A stretch of DNA of 64,000 bases from Opitutia bacterium. GTDB lineage: Bacteria; Verrucomicrobiota; Verrucomicrobiia; Opitutales; Opitutaceae. A program made the position numbers and the translations under genes. The DNA lies in assembly GCA_016187945.1 (NCBI GenBank), contig JACPIT010000004.1:370854-434853 (forward strand). Direction: 5' to 3'. Shown piece by piece: positions 46,322-56,703 of this stretch (positions are counted from its first letter, which is position 1; each line of letters starts with the position of its first letter). The notes beneath the pieces were generated by a model. That model was not told where the DNA came from. It was given only the letters and a program-made list of their open reading frames with translations, and made no database searches.

Positions 46322-46788
46322 CAGGCGGCGAGGCGAGCGGCTCCGGTGAGGAGCCCTTGCGTGCGGTAGTGTGTAGCGACCTCCGCGGGTGCGGAGTCGG
46401 AGTCGAGGACCGCGGTGAGGGTTTCACCGCGGGCTTCGACCCACTCGTCGAACACTTTTGCTTGGAGCAGCGTAGCCGGGAAGCCTTCGAGAAGGAATCC
46501 CGCATCGGGTTTGCGCGCCCAAAACCATTTGCGGAGGACCGCGAGGGTGAGGTCGTCGCTCAGGCCGGAGCCGGAGCGAGCGAGCGATGCCGCGGCTTTT
46601 TGGCCGAGCGTCGTGCGTCGCGAAATCTCCTGTTGCACGAGAGAAGCAGGAGAGACGTGCTCAATTGAGAAAGAACGGGCCTGGAGGAGGAGGTCCGCGT
46701 GAAGCGGACCGACTGGACCAAGGAGAACTACCTTCGCCTTCGCGGATGCGAGGGCGGAAAAGGCGCTGGAGTGTTCAGCCCTTTTCAC
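46321..46788 (-). CDS. Degenerate adenylate kinase-like protein (catalytic motifs lost)
   Basis: 155 aa in the standard adk slot between secY and map. The overall adenylate-kinase pattern is recognisable: VVLLGPVG (23-27), IEHVSPASL for the IxHxSTGD segment, SDDLTLAVL, and FLLEGFPATLLQAKVFDEW (98-115) for FLLDGFPRT. Yet the P-loop that should read GPPGAGKGT is GPVGPLHAD (24-32), losing the Walker lysine and Ser/Thr; the catalytic Arg of DGFPRT is Ala105; and the LID and all later arginines are missing because the protein ends at 155 instead of about 215. Adenylate kinase activity is not expected. The frame is intact and coupled to map, so it may be retained for a binding role. A functional adk should exist elsewhere. 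Confidence 0.8.
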   Translation of the reverse strand: MKRAEHSSAFSALASAKAKVVLLGPVGPLHADLLLQARSFSIEHVSPASLVQQEISRRTTLGQKAAASLARSGSGLSDDLTLAVLRKWFWARKPDAGFLLEGFPATLLQAKVFDEWVEARGETLTAVLDSDSAPAEVATHYRTQGLLTGAARLAA

Positions 46789-46801
46789 CGAAGTAAAGCG
46801 A

Positions 46802-48301
<1,500 letters not shown>

Positions 48302-48307
48302 GGGGCT

Positions 48308-48414
48308 AAAATTTTCGATTTTTGATTCTCGATTTTCGATTTTCGTTTCCCCGATTCGAAAGGGGCGCGTCGTGCGCGCCCCAGTCGAAAATCGAGAATC
48401 GAAAATCCAAAATG
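48308..48414. repeat. Iterated-word palindrome, word TCGAAAA, with a nested GGGGCGCG hairpin
   Basis: Left arm AAATTTTCGATTTTTGATTC region 48308-48346; right arm TCGAAAATCGAGAATCGAAA region 48384-48414. Between them, GGGGCGCGTCGTGCGCGCCC is a separate GC hairpin. In the rplO-secY spacer. Confidence 0.85.
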
Positions 48415-48421
48415 CCGGCCG

Positions 48422-48868
48422 TTAGGCCGTGATGGCCTGGCCGCCGGCTTTCTCGATCTTTTCCTTGGCGGCGCCGGAGAACTTGGCGGCGGTGACCTTG
48501 ATGGCGCGCGTGATTTCGCCGTCGCCGAGCACCTTCAGCAACGCGCCGTCAGCGCGGATCAGGCCGGCTTTGACGAGCACCTCGACATTCACCTCGGTGA
48601 TCGAGGTGTCGAGGAACGCGAGATCGCCGACGTTCACGACGGCGTAGGTCGTGCGGAAGTTGTAGTTGTTGAAGCCGCGGTGCGGGAGCTTGCGGTAAAG
48701 GGGCATCTGGCCGCCTTCGAAGCCGGGGCGGATCGAGCCGCCCGAGCGGGCGGTCTGACCCTTGCCGCCCTTGCCGGACGTTTTGCCGTGGCCGCCGCCT
48801 TCGCCGCAACCGACGCGCTTGCGACGGTGGACGGCACCTTTGACGTTCTTGAGAGAGTGGAGACGCAT
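48422..48868 (-). CDS. rplO: 50S ribosomal protein L15
   Basis: 148 aa. The Gly-rich N-terminus (RLHSLKNVKGAVHRRKRVGC, GEGGGHGKTSGKGGKGQTAR) and GFEGGQMPLYRKLPHRGFNN are canonical. rpmD (L30), which usually sits between rpsE and rplO, is absent; the 76-bp gap is too short for it. Confidence 0.98.
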   Translation of the reverse strand: MRLHSLKNVKGAVHRRKRVGCGEGGGHGKTSGKGGKGQTARSGGSIRPGFEGGQMPLYRKLPHRGFNNYNFRTTYAVVNVGDLAFLDTSITEVNVEVLVKAGLIRADGALLKVLGDGEITRAIKVTAAKFSGAAKEKIEKAGGQAITA

Positions 48869-48944
48869 TTTCTTGGATTCCTAAGTTTGGGTCGCCGCCC
48901 CTGGCCTACTCCGGCGAAGGACGACTCGGATTAATTTCGGACAA

Positions 48945-49448
48945 TCAGGAGCGGGCGGCCTTGAAGTCTTCCGCCATGCGGAGCTTGCGGAGGCCGTTGA
49001 ACGTCGCGTGCACGACGGCGATGTGGTTCTTGGAACCCATCGACTTCGTGAGAACGTTCTTCACGCCCGCGGCTTCGAGGACGGCGCGGACGCCGCCGCC
49101 GGCGATGAGGCCGGTGCCGGGCGTGGCCGGACGGAGGAACACCTTGCCGCCGTCGTATTGGCCGAGGACTTCGTGCGGGATCGTGTCGCCGCGGAGCTTG
49201 ACCGGGTAGAGGCGTTTCTTGGCGGCTTCAGTCGACTTCTTGATGGCGTCCGGAACTTCGTTCGCCTTGCCGTAGCCGATGCCGACATTGCCTTTGCCGT
49301 CGCCGACGACGGCGAGGGCGGAGAAGCTGAAACGACGACCACCCTTCACCACCTTGGCGCAGCGGTTGATGTAGACGACCTTCTCAATCATGCCGGAGTC
49401 GTTCTCGGCATTCTGATTGGAGGAATAGGACCTGTTGTTGTTAGCCAT
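48945..49448 (-). CDS. rpsE: 30S ribosomal protein S5
   Basis: 167 aa. The double-stranded-RNA-binding-like domain [40 protein letters not shown] and the C-terminal [20 protein letters not shown] are typical. The first 18 residues (Asn/Ser-rich) are a short extension. Ribosome fidelity protein next to S4 in the 30S. Confidence 0.98.
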   Translation of the reverse strand: MANNNRSYSSNQNAENDSGMIEKVVYINRCAKVVKGGRRFSFSALAVVGDGKGNVGIGYGKANEVPDAIKKSTEAAKKRLYPVKLRGDTIPHEVLGQYDGGKVFLRPATPGTGLIAGGGVRAVLEAAGVKNVLTKSMGSKNHIAVVHATFNGLRKLRMAEDFKAARS

Positions 49449-49457
49449 GGGCGGTGT

Positions 49458-49823
49458 TTAGAATTGGAGGCCGCCTTCGCGCGCGGCGTCGGCGAAGGTT
49501 TTGACGCGGCCGTGGAAGCGGCGACCGTTGCGGTCGAACACCACGGCGTTGATGCCGGCGGCTTTGGCCTTGGTGGCGAAAGCGCCGCCGACGAGCTTGG
49601 CACCGGAGACGTTGCCCTTGGCGTTCTGTTTCTTCACCTCGGCGTCGAGCGTGGAGAGGAACACGAGGGTCTTGCCGGCGGCGTCGTCGATGGCCTGCGC
49701 GTAGATGTGTTTGCCGGAGAATTTGACGGAGAGGCGCGGACGGGCGGCGGTGCCGGTGACCGTCTTGCGGATGCGCCACTTGCGCTTCTGGAGGAGCGCG
49801 GCTTTGCGGATCGTATTGGACAT
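49458..49823 (-). CDS. rplR: 50S ribosomal protein L18
   Basis: 121 aa. 5S rRNA-binding protein: RKWRIRKTVTGTAARPRLSV, FSGKHIYAQAIDDAAGKTLV, AVVFDRNGRRFHGRVKTFAD and C-terminal AAREGGLQF are canonical. 9 bp before rpsE. Confidence 0.98.
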   Translation of the reverse strand: MSNTIRKAALLQKRKWRIRKTVTGTAARPRLSVKFSGKHIYAQAIDDAAGKTLVFLSTLDAEVKKQNAKGNVSGAKLVGGAFATKAKAAGINAVVFDRNGRRFHGRVKTFADAAREGGLQF

Positions 49824-49850
49824 GGTTATGCTGCCTTTCGGGTGGTGGCG

Positions 49851-50396
49851 TTAGGCGACGGTCTTGCCTTCCTTGCGGCGGACGCGCTCGGCGAATTCGC
49901 CGACGAGACGGACACCCTTGCCCTTGTAAGGCTCGGGCGGGTAATACGCGCGGATTTCGGAAGTGACCTGGCCGACGAGCTGTTTGTCAGCGCCTTCGAC
50001 CTTGAGCTTGGTGCCGTCGGTGACGGTGACCTTGATGCCTTCGGGAATGTCGTGGAGGATTTGGTGCGAGTAGCCGAGCGAGAGGTCGAGCTGCTTGCCC
50101 TTGAGCGCGGCTTTGAAGCCGACGCCTTGGATTTCGAGCTCCTTCGCGTAGCCGACCGCAGCGCCCTTCACCATGCCGGCGATGACCGAGCGGGCGGTGC
50201 CATACATGGCGCGGGAGAAACGGGTTTCCTCGGTGGGGGAAACGACGATCGTGTTGTCCTTCTTCTCGATCTTCACGACGGGGGCGAAAGTCTTCGCGAC
50301 TTTGCCTTTGGGGCCTTCGACGGACACCGTGGTGCCCTTGATGTCGACTTTGACCTTGTCGAGGATCTGAACGGGTTGTTTGCCAATTCTGCTCAT
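49851..50396 (-). CDS. rplF: 50S ribosomal protein L6
   Basis: 181 aa from ATG 50396 (SRIGKQPVQILDKVKV). Two related domains; MVKGAAVGYAKELEIQGVGF, LDLSLGYSHQI and the C-terminal YYPPEPYKGKGVRLVGEFAE are canonical. It lies near the sarcin-ricin loop and L7/L12 stalk base. Confidence 0.98.
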   Translation of the reverse strand: MSRIGKQPVQILDKVKVDIKGTTVSVEGPKGKVAKTFAPVVKIEKKDNTIVVSPTEETRFSRAMYGTARSVIAGMVKGAAVGYAKELEIQGVGFKAALKGKQLDLSLGYSHQILHDIPEGIKVTVTDGTKLKVEGADKQLVGQVTSEIRAYYPPEPYKGKGVRLVGEFAERVRRKEGKTVA

Positions 50397-50410
50397 GGTG
50401 CGGGTGCTCC

Positions 50411-50803
50411 TTACCAGACGGTGCAAACGAGCTCGCCACCGAGCTTGTTACGGCGCGCGTCCTGGTCCTTCATGAGGCCCTTGGACGTCGAGACGATGGC
50501 CATGCCGAGGCCGTTGAGGACGCGCGGGAGGTCGGTGTAGCTGAAGTAGACGCGACGGCCCGGGGTCGATTCACGCTTGAGGCCGGTGATGACCGGGGTG
50601 TTGTCGACGTATTTGAGGGTGACGACGAGGGTCTTGTGGCCGCGCTCGTCGGCGCCGCTGGTGACTTCGCGGACGAAGCCTTCGGCTTTGAGGATCGTCG
50701 CGAGACTTTCCTTCATTTTGGAGTGCGGGGCGACGCACTGGGACTGGCCGGCCTTCGACGCATTGCGGAGGCGGGTCAGGAAATCACTGATCGGATCGGT
50801 CAT
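50411..50803 (-). CDS. rpsH: 30S ribosomal protein S8
   Basis: 130 aa. Central-domain 16S binder; in E. coli also the spc-operon repressor. DPISDFLTRLRNASKAG at the N-terminus and PRVLNGLGMAIVSTSKGLMK plus GGELVCTVW at the C-terminus are canonical. An 84-bp spacer before rpsN contains a GC hairpin (GATGCGCCGTGCGGCGCAT, about 50842-50860). Confidence 0.98.
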   Translation of the reverse strand: MTDPISDFLTRLRNASKAGQSQCVAPHSKMKESLATILKAEGFVREVTSGADERGHKTLVVTLKYVDNTPVITGLKRESTPGRRVYFSYTDLPRVLNGLGMAIVSTSKGLMKDQDARRNKLGGELVCTVW

Positions 50804-50887
50804 GGATGGAGGTGGTTTTGAGCTGGGCCGCGCGGGTCATATCCGATGCGCCGTGCGGCGCATAAACCCCCGTGAGCCAAATTGAAT

Positions 50888-51193
50888 TTACCAGGAGGAC
50901 TTGGTGACGCCGGGGATCTTGCCGGCGAGCGCGAGTTCGCGGAACGTGAGGCGGGAGACGCCATACTTGCGCTTGAAGCCGCGCGGACGGCCGCTCATCG
51001 AGCAGCGGTTGCGGATGCGCTCCTTGGCGGAGTTGCGGGGAAGCTTCTGGAGCTTCTTCTGGGCGGCGTAGAACTCCTCGTCCGTGGTGGCGGGATTCGA
51101 GAGGATGGCTTTCAGCTCGGCGCGCTTGGCGGCGAACTTGTCGGCGAGCTTGATGCGCTTCTTGTTGCGCTCGATGGCGGAGGTCTTCGGCAT
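50888..51193 (-). CDS. rpsN: 30S ribosomal protein S14 (zinc-independent form)
   Basis: 101 aa, the long C-minus form without the CxxC zinc pairs. [20 protein letters not shown] and [18 protein letters not shown] are canonical. Being zinc-independent, no Zur-regulated paralogue is implied. Confidence 0.98.
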   Translation of the reverse strand: MPKTSAIERNKKRIKLADKFAAKRAELKAILSNPATTDEEFYAAQKKLQKLPRNSAKERIRNRCSMSGRPRGFKRKYGVSRLTFRELALAGKIPGVTKSSW

Positions 51194-51205
51194 GGTGCGA
51201 AAAGG

Positions 51206-51784
51206 TTAGGCGGACTTGGCGGCGGCGGCCTGCTCGGTGCGGCGGAAGGGCATGCCGAGGAGCTTGAGGAGTTCGCGGGCTTCGTCGTCGGTGTGGGCCG
51301 AGGTGACGAGGGTGATGTCGAGGCCCATGTGGCGCTTGGCGCTCTCCACGGTGATCTCGGGGAAGATGGTGAAATCGGTGATGCCGATGTTGTAGTTGCC
51401 CTGGCCGTCGAGCTTGTTCGGCACGCCGCGGAAGTCGCGGATGGTGGGCAGCGCGACCGCGAGGAGGCGCATGAGGAAGTGCCACATGGCGTCGCCGCGG
51501 AGCGTGACGCTGCAGCCGACGACCTGGCCTTGCTTCAGCTTGAAGTTGGCGATGGCCTTGCGGGACTTGTTGAGGATCGGCTTCTGGCCGGCGATGAGGC
51601 CCATGTCGCGCGCGGTGTCGGCGATCTGGTTCTTGTCGGCTTCGGCGCCGATGCCGGTATTGAGGACGATCTTCTCGAGCTTGGGAACCTGGTGTTTGTT
51701 CTTGTAGCTGCGCGACGCCATGAGGGCGGGCACGACTTGCTCGAAGTAGGCTTTCTTGAGAGGGGGGACGGTATCTTTGCTCAT
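51206..51784 (-). CDS. rplE: 50S ribosomal protein L5
   Basis: 192 aa from ATG 51784 (SKDTVPPLKKAYFEQVV). 5S rRNA binder of the central protuberance. MASRSYKNKHQVPKLEKIVL, VTLRGDAMWHFLMRLLAVAL and the TSAHTDDEARELLKLLGMPF end are canonical; a short Ala-rich tail follows. Confidence 0.98.
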   Translation of the reverse strand: MSKDTVPPLKKAYFEQVVPALMASRSYKNKHQVPKLEKIVLNTGIGAEADKNQIADTARDMGLIAGQKPILNKSRKAIANFKLKQGQVVGCSVTLRGDAMWHFLMRLLAVALPTIRDFRGVPNKLDGQGNYNIGITDFTIFPEITVESAKRHMGLDITLVTSAHTDDEARELLKLLGMPFRRTEQAAAAKSA

Positions 51785-51827
51785 TTTCGGGTGCCCGGTT
51801 TCCAAGCGGGCGAATTAGTGAGAGGCG

Positions 51828-52106
51828 TTAGGCCTTCTTGGCTTCGGTTTTCTTGGCGCGCTTCTTCGAGGCGTCGAAGCGGGATTGGAGCATGAGGTTC
51901 GAGACGTGCACGGAACCTTCGCGCTCGGCGATTTTGCCCTGAGGATTCTCCTGCGACTTCTTCAGGTGCTTCTTGATCATCGCGACGCCTTCGACGACCG
52001 CGCGGTTCTTGGCCGCGAGGATTTCGAGGACTTTGCCGGACTTGCCCTTGTGGGAGCCGGAGATGACGACGACTTGATCGTTCTTTTTGATGTGGAATTT
52101 TTGCAT
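51828..52106 (-). CDS. rplX: 50S ribosomal protein L24
   Basis: 92 aa. KOW motif (KNDQVVVISGSHKGKSGKVL), VEGVAMIKKHLKKSQENPQG and EGSVHVSNLML are canonical. The C-terminal KKRAKKTEAKKA tail is basic. It starts only 2 bp after the rplN stop. Confidence 0.98.
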   Translation of the reverse strand: MQKFHIKKNDQVVVISGSHKGKSGKVLEILAAKNRAVVEGVAMIKKHLKKSQENPQGKIAEREGSVHVSNLMLQSRFDASKKRAKKTEAKKA

Positions 52107-52108
52107 GG

Positions 52109-52474
52109 TCAGAGAACCTCCGGGGCGAGGGAGATGATCTTCATGTAGTTCTTCGCGCGGAGTTCGCGGGCAACGGGGCCGAAGATGCGGGTGCCCTTCG
52201 GATTGCCGTCGTCGCCGATGATGACGATCGCGTTGCTGTCGAAGCGGAGATAGCTGCCGTCGGCGCGACGGAGGGGCGCCTTGGTGCGAACGATGACGGC
52301 CTTGTGGACCTCACCCTTCTTAACCGTGGCGTCGGTGCTGCTCTCCTTGATGTTGACGGTGATGATGTCGCCGACGTGCGCGTAGCGGGTGTTTTGACCG
52401 ATACGGCCGATCATGGACGCGCGGCGCGCGCCGGTGTTGTCGGCGATGTCGAGAATGGAACGCATCTGGATCAT
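52109..52474 (-). CDS. rplN: 50S ribosomal protein L14
   Basis: 121 aa. [52 protein letters not shown] and [20 protein letters not shown] are canonical. It forms intersubunit bridges with L19 and 16S rRNA. Confidence 0.98.
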   Translation of the reverse strand: MIQMRSILDIADNTGARRASMIGRIGQNTRYAHVGDIITVNIKESSTDATVKKGEVHKAVIVRTKAPLRRADGSYLRFDSNAIVIIGDDGNPKGTRIFGPVARELRAKNYMKIISLAPEVL

Positions 52475-52495
52475 GGTGGTGTTCTCCTCGTGCGG

Positions 52496-52861
52496 TTAGG
52501 CTTTCGGGGCCGCGGCGGCGGACACGTTGGCCTTGGTGGTCTTCGTGGGGACGATGGCGGCGACGTCGGTCTCGGTGACCGCAGCGCCGATCGGTTGGAC
52601 GACGGCTTCGACGACGCGGACGACGCGCCAGCGCTTGAGGCGGCTCATCGGGCGGGTCTCCATGACCTCGACCTTGTCGCCGACCTTGGACTCGTTCTTC
52701 TCGTCGTGGACGTGGAGGACGGTCTTGCGGTTAATGACTTTGCCGTAAAGCGGGTGCGGCGTCTTGTAGGGGACGGTCACCTTGACGGATTTGTCGCCCA
52801 TCTTGGAGGTCACAAAACCGATCTCGGTTTTGCGGGCGGCGTGACGTGCGTGAGTAGACAT
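52496..52861 (-). CDS. rpsQ: 30S ribosomal protein S17 with C-terminal extension
   Basis: 121 aa against about 84 in E. coli. The OB-fold core (about residues 8-88) has EIGFVTSKMGDKSVKVTVPY, HPLYGKVINRKTVLHVHDEK and GDKVEVMETRPMSRLKRWRV. The remaining about 33 residues are Val/Ala/Thr-rich (AAVTETDVAAIVPTKTTKAN) and have no counterpart in the classic protein. Confidence 0.97.
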   Translation of the reverse strand: MSTHARHAARKTEIGFVTSKMGDKSVKVTVPYKTPHPLYGKVINRKTVLHVHDEKNESKVGDKVEVMETRPMSRLKRWRVVRVVEAVVQPIGAAVTETDVAAIVPTKTTKANVSAAAAPKA

Positions 52862-52884
52862 GGTCTTGTGCGGTTACGCGCGCC

Positions 52885-53091
52885 TTAGGCAGCGGCGGTC
52901 TTCTGGGATTTCTTTTCGTTCAGGATGGTCTCGAGGCGCGCGATGTCCTTGCGGAGGACGCGGATCGTGTGAGGCTTTTCGACCTGGCCGGTGTGCTTGC
53001 GAAGGCGGAGCTGGAGGAGCTCGTCGCGGGTGCTGCGGAGCTTGGTGGTGATCTCGGCGGGCGAGAGTTCGCGGATTTCCTTGGAAGTCAT
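52885..53091 (-). CDS. rpmC: 50S ribosomal protein L29
   Basis: 68 aa. [20 protein letters not shown] and [20 protein letters not shown] plus [14 protein letters not shown] are canonical. Tunnel-exit protein next to L23. Confidence 0.97.
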   Translation of the reverse strand: MTSKEIRELSPAEITTKLRSTRDELLQLRLRKHTGQVEKPHTIRVLRKDIARLETILNEKKSQKTAAA

Positions 53092-53109
53092 GGTGACGTT
53101 CTCCTGTGG

Positions 53110-53535
53110 TTAGACGGCCACGCCTTCGCGCGCGATGAAGCGGCAGCGGAAGGGCAGCTTGGCATCGGCGAGGCGGAAGGCCTCTTTCGCGATGGTGGCG
53201 GGGACGCCGGCGAGTTCGAAGAGGACCGCGCCGGGCTTGATCGTCGCGGTGTAATATTCGACCGGGCCCTTGCCCTGGCCCATGCGCACTTCGGCGGGTT
53301 TCTTGGTGACGGGCTTGTGCGGGAACACGCGGATCCAGAGCTTGCCCTTGCGCTTCAGGTGGCGAGCGATGGTGACGCGGGCGGCCTCGATCTGGCGACC
53401 GGTCATGGGACCGCGGGAGAGGGACTGCAGGCCAAATTCACCGAAGGCGAGCGTGTTGCCGCGCTTGGCATTGCCAGCGCGGGAGCCCTTCATCGCTTTG
53501 CGATATTTGGTGCGGGACGGTTGGAGAGCGGACAT
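53110..53535 (-). CDS. rplP: 50S ribosomal protein L16
   Basis: 141 aa. [60 protein letters not shown] and [15 protein letters not shown] are canonical. A-site tRNA and peptidyl-transferase-centre neighbour. Confidence 0.98.
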   Translation of the reverse strand: MSALQPSRTKYRKAMKGSRAGNAKRGNTLAFGEFGLQSLSRGPMTGRQIEAARVTIARHLKRKGKLWIRVFPHKPVTKKPAEVRMGQGKGPVEYYTATIKPGAVLFELAGVPATIAKEAFRLADAKLPFRCRFIAREGVAV

Positions 53536-53576
53536 GGCTTTAGTGAGCTAGAGCTGAGCGGGAGGCTCGAAGCGGT

Positions 53577-54206
53577 TTAGTTGGATTCGTCCTTTTTGCA
53601 GATCCAGCACTTCACGCCGATCTTGCCCCAGACGGTGCGGGCTTCGGCGAATCCGTAATCGATATTCTCGCGGAGGGTGTGGAGCGGGATGCGGCCCTGG
53701 CGCTGCCATTCGCGGCGCGCGATGTCGGCGCCGCCGAGGCGGCCGGAGCACTGGATCTTGATGCCGTCGGCGCCGAGGCTCATGGCCATCTGCACCGACT
53801 TCTTGATCGCGCGGCGGAAAGCGACGCGGCGCTCGAGCTGGAGGGCGACGTTCTCGGCGACGAGTTGCGCCTCGATCTCGGGCTTCTTCACTTCCTGGAT
53901 GTCGAGCAGGACTTCCTTGCCGGTAATCTTACCGAGCTGGACCTTCATGTTTTCGACTTCCTGGCCCTTCTTGCCGATGACGATGCCAGGGCGGGCGGTG
54001 AAGATCTTCACGCGGACGCGATTGCCGGCGCGCTCGATGAAGATGCGCGGCACGGAGGCCTGCTTCAGTTTCTCCATGAGCTTCTCACGGATGACCTGGT
54101 CTTCGTGGAGGAGCTTGGCGAAGTCCTTCTTGCGGGCGAACCAGCGGGATTGCCAGTTGCGGCGGACGGCGAGGCGGAAACCGGTAGGGTTGGTTTTTTG
54201 TCCCAT
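53577..54206 (-). CDS. rpsC: 30S ribosomal protein S3
   Basis: 209 aa. [20 protein letters not shown] at the start; KH domain with [21 protein letters not shown]-terminal domain [20 protein letters not shown] and [20 protein letters not shown]. Forms the mRNA entry channel with S4 and S5. It ends early (WICKKDESN) compared with E. coli S3 (233), as is common. Confidence 0.98.
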   Translation of the reverse strand: MGQKTNPTGFRLAVRRNWQSRWFARKKDFAKLLHEDQVIREKLMEKLKQASVPRIFIERAGNRVRVKIFTARPGIVIGKKGQEVENMKVQLGKITGKEVLLDIQEVKKPEIEAQLVAENVALQLERRVAFRRAIKKSVQMAMSLGADGIKIQCSGRLGGADIARREWQRQGRIPLHTLRENIDYGFAEARTVWGKIGVKCWICKKDESN

Positions 54207-54218
54207 AACAGTGGTTGG

Positions 54219-54557
54219 TTAGGCTTTGCTGTCCGAGAGGACGATGCGGAGGTGCGACATGCGCTTGACGCGCGGCTTGGCGGAGCCGCGGGCACCGGCC
54301 TTGAAACGCTTCAGGACCGGGCCGCACTCGACGAGGGCGCGGTGGACGACGAGCTTGTCGGCCGAGAGGTTGTGGTTGTTCTCCGCGTTCGCGACGGCGC
54401 TCTTGAGCGTCTTGGCGAGGAGGCGGGCGGACTTGCGCGGGATGAGCGAGAGGAGGTCGGTGGCCTCGGGCACGGAGCGGCCCTGGATTTCGTTGGCGAC
54501 CTCGCGCACCTTCTTCGGCGACATGCGCGCGTTTTTGGTGAGAGCTTGAATTTCCAT
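54219..54557 (-). CDS. rplV: 50S ribosomal protein L22
   Basis: 112 aa. MEIQALTKNARMSPKKVREV, NEIQGRSVPEATDLL and KRFKAGARGSAKPRVKRMSH (beta-hairpin lining the exit tunnel, macrolide-relevant) are canonical; ends LRIVLSDSKA. Confidence 0.98.
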   Translation of the reverse strand: MEIQALTKNARMSPKKVREVANEIQGRSVPEATDLLSLIPRKSARLLAKTLKSAVANAENNHNLSADKLVVHRALVECGPVLKRFKAGARGSAKPRVKRMSHLRIVLSDSKA

Positions 54558-54594
54558 GTTCGGTTCGGGTTCGGGTTTCGGCTACGCGCGCAGG

Positions 54595-54873
54595 TTAGAT
54601 TTCCTTGCGGGTCATGCCGCCGTGCGCCTTGAAGATGCGCGTGGGGGCGAACTCGCCGAGCTTGTGGCCGACCATGTTCTCGGTGACATACACCGCGATG
54701 AAGGCCTTGCCGTTATGAACGTTGAAGGTGTGGCCGACGAAGTCGGGCGTGATCGTCGAGCGACGGCTCCAAGTCTGGATGGGCTTGCGCGCACCGCTGG
54801 ACTTGACCGCCTTCTCGATTTTCTCGAGCAGGTGGTAGTCGACGAAGAAACCTTTTTTGATGGAACGAGCCAT
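54595..54873 (-). CDS. rpsS: 30S ribosomal protein S19
   Basis: 92 aa. [60 protein letters not shown] and [19 protein letters not shown] are canonical. Head protein paired with S13. Confidence 0.98.
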   Translation of the reverse strand: MARSIKKGFFVDYHLLEKIEKAVKSSGARKPIQTWSRRSTITPDFVGHTFNVHNGKAFIAVYVTENMVGHKLGEFAPTRIFKAHGGMTRKEI

Positions 54874-54894
54874 GTTGGGTAGTCGTTAAGTGGT

Positions 54895-55761
54895 TTACTT
54901 CTTGCCGCGCGGCGGACGGCCGTTCTTGCGGGTAAGGATGAGGGAGTTGGACGGCTTGGCGCGGCGGCGCGTCGGGAAGCCCTTGGCGAGCTGGCCCCAC
55001 GGCGAAACGAGGTGCTGGCGACCGCCACCACCCTTGGATTTGCCCTGACCGCCACCGTTAGGGTGGTCGACCGGGTTCATCGCCATACCGCGGACGCGCG
55101 GACGGCGACCGAGCCAGCGGTTGCGGCCGGCCTTGCCGAGCTTGCGCTTGCTGTGGTCTTCGTTGCCGACTTCACCGATCGTGGCGCGGCAGTTGGCGTT
55201 CACGAGGCGGGTCTCGCCGGAGGACATCTTGAGCTGCGCCATGCCGTTCTCGACGGCGACGAGTTCGACGGAGGTGCCGGCGGCGCGGGCCAGTTGGGCA
55301 CCGCGACCGGGGAGCAACTCGACGGCGTGAACCTTCGTGGCGGCCGGGATGACGGACAGCGGGAAGCTGTTGCCGGGGCGATAGTCGTTCGAGTCGGTCT
55401 TCAGCGCGCTGTAGATCGAGTCGCCGACTTTGAGGCCTTTCGGAGCGAGGACGTAGGTCTTCGAGCCGTCGGCGTAAGCGAGGAGCGCGAGCAGCGCGGA
55501 GCGGTTGGGATCGTATTCGATCGCCTGGACCTTCGCGGGCATGTCGAGCTTGGCGCGCTTGAAGTCGATGACGCGGTAGAGCTTCTTGTGACCGCCGCCG
55601 CGACGGCGCGACGTGATGCGGCCGTAGGTGTTGCGGCCGCCGGTCTTGTTCTTCGATTCGATCAGCGAGCGCTCGGGGCGCTTCTTGGATATCTCCTCGG
55701 GGCGGTTCAGCTCGGTGAAGCGGAGCGCGGCGGTGAGAGGACGGAAAGTTTTGATAGCCAT
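54895..55761 (-). CDS. rplB: 50S ribosomal protein L2
   Basis: 288 aa. MAIKTFRPLTAALRFTELNR, GRITSRRRGGGHKKLYRVID, ELLPGRGAQLARAAGTSVEL and the catalytic-centre loop RGMAMNPVDHPNGGGQGKSK (with the conserved His of NPVDHPxGGG) are present. Ends TRKNGRPPRGKK. GAGGAA precedes the start on the minus strand. Confidence 0.98.
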   Translation of the reverse strand: MAIKTFRPLTAALRFTELNRPEEISKKRPERSLIESKNKTGGRNTYGRITSRRRGGGHKKLYRVIDFKRAKLDMPAKVQAIEYDPNRSALLALLAYADGSKTYVLAPKGLKVGDSIYSALKTDSNDYRPGNSFPLSVIPAATKVHAVELLPGRGAQLARAAGTSVELVAVENGMAQLKMSSGETRLVNANCRATIGEVGNEDHSKRKLGKAGRNRWLGRRPRVRGMAMNPVDHPNGGGQGKSKGGGGRQHLVSPWGQLAKGFPTRRRAKPSNSLILTRKNGRPPRGKK

Positions 55762-55774
55762 GGCGGGTGTTTCC

Positions 55775-56059
55775 TCAGACGAGCTCGATCTTGTCGCCCT
55801 GCTTGAGGGTGACGATGGCGCGCTTGCTGTCGGACTTCTGCGTCGGGCGGCCCGTGCGGGAACGCTTCGGCTTGCCCTTGATGTTTTGGATGTTCACGCG
55901 CGTGACGGTGACCTTGAAGGTCGCCTCGACGGCTTCGCGCACCGTGAATTTGGTGGCGGAGGGATAAACCTCGAACGTGTATTGGCCGTAGTTGGAGGAG
56001 AGCTTGGAAGCCTTCTCCGTCAGGCGCATGCTTTTGAGAACTTTATCGGCGCTGATCAT
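55775..56059 (-). CDS. rplW: 50S ribosomal protein L23
   Basis: 94 aa. ADKVLKSMRLTEKASKLSSN, YTFEVYPSATKFTVREAVEA and VTRVNIQNIKGKPKRSRTGR are canonical. Docking site for trigger factor and SRP at the tunnel exit. Overlaps rplD by four bases. Confidence 0.97.
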   Translation of the reverse strand: MISADKVLKSMRLTEKASKLSSNYGQYTFEVYPSATKFTVREAVEATFKVTVTRVNIQNIKGKPKRSRTGRPTQKSDSKRAIVTLKQGDKIELV

Positions 56060-56688
56060 GACTGACCTCCGGTGGCGCGGGCGATGATGGCCTCGATCGC
56101 TTTGGTGGAGACGACGATCTTCGAGTATTGCACGAGATCGAGAGTGTTGAGCTTCGCGGCTTCCGTGGTGGAGACGCGGTCGAGGTTACGCGCGGCGCGG
56201 GAGGCCTCGGCGGTGAACGGAGCGTCGACGAGGAGCACGGAGCCTTTCGGGGCGATCGTGCGGACGACTTTGTTCAGGAGCTTGGTCTTCGGCTGGGCGG
56301 GAGCGAACGTCTCGATGACGTCGACTTCGCCGGCGGAGGCGCGATCGAAGAGAGCGCGCGCAAACGCGAGGGCCTTGACCTTGTTGTTGATCTTCTTCGA
56401 GAAGTCGCGGGGTTTCGGGCCGAACACGACACCACCACCGCTCCAGAGCGGCGAGCGGGACGAACCGGCGCGAGCGCGGCCGGAACCCTTTTGGTTCCAC
56501 GGCTTCTTGCCACCGCCGCGGACTTCGCCGCGGGTCTTGGTGGAGCGCGTGCCCTGGCGGGCGTTGGCGCGATGGGCGACGACGACTTCCTTCACGGCCT
56601 GGAGACCGCGATCACCGTCGAACGTCGGGAGAGCGAACTCCTTCTCGGAGGTCTGGCTGGCGTCGGAGCTGTAAACTTTGAGCTTCAT
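56056..56688 (-). CDS. rplD: 50S ribosomal protein L4
   Basis: 210 aa. The tunnel loop KTRGEVRGGGKKPWNQKGSG, RARAGSSRSPLWSGGGVVFG and KALAFARALFDRASAGEVDV are canonical; C-terminal LNTLDLVQYSKIVVSTKAIE. AAGGAG precedes the ATG. In E. coli L4 autoregulates the S10 operon; no L4 leader is resolved here. Confidence 0.98.
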   Translation of the reverse strand: MKLKVYSSDASQTSEKEFALPTFDGDRGLQAVKEVVVAHRANARQGTRSTKTRGEVRGGGKKPWNQKGSGRARAGSSRSPLWSGGGVVFGPKPRDFSKKINNKVKALAFARALFDRASAGEVDVIETFAPAQPKTKLLNKVVRTIAPKGSVLLVDAPFTAEASRAARNLDRVSTTEAAKLNTLDLVQYSKIVVSTKAIEAIIARATGGQS

Positions 56689-56703
56689 TTTGGTTCAGTC
56701 TCC

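Noticed and set aside
46321-46788. Annotation as functional adenylate kinase
   Set aside because: Walker lysine, catalytic arginine and the LID are absent, so only an Adk-like label is justified.
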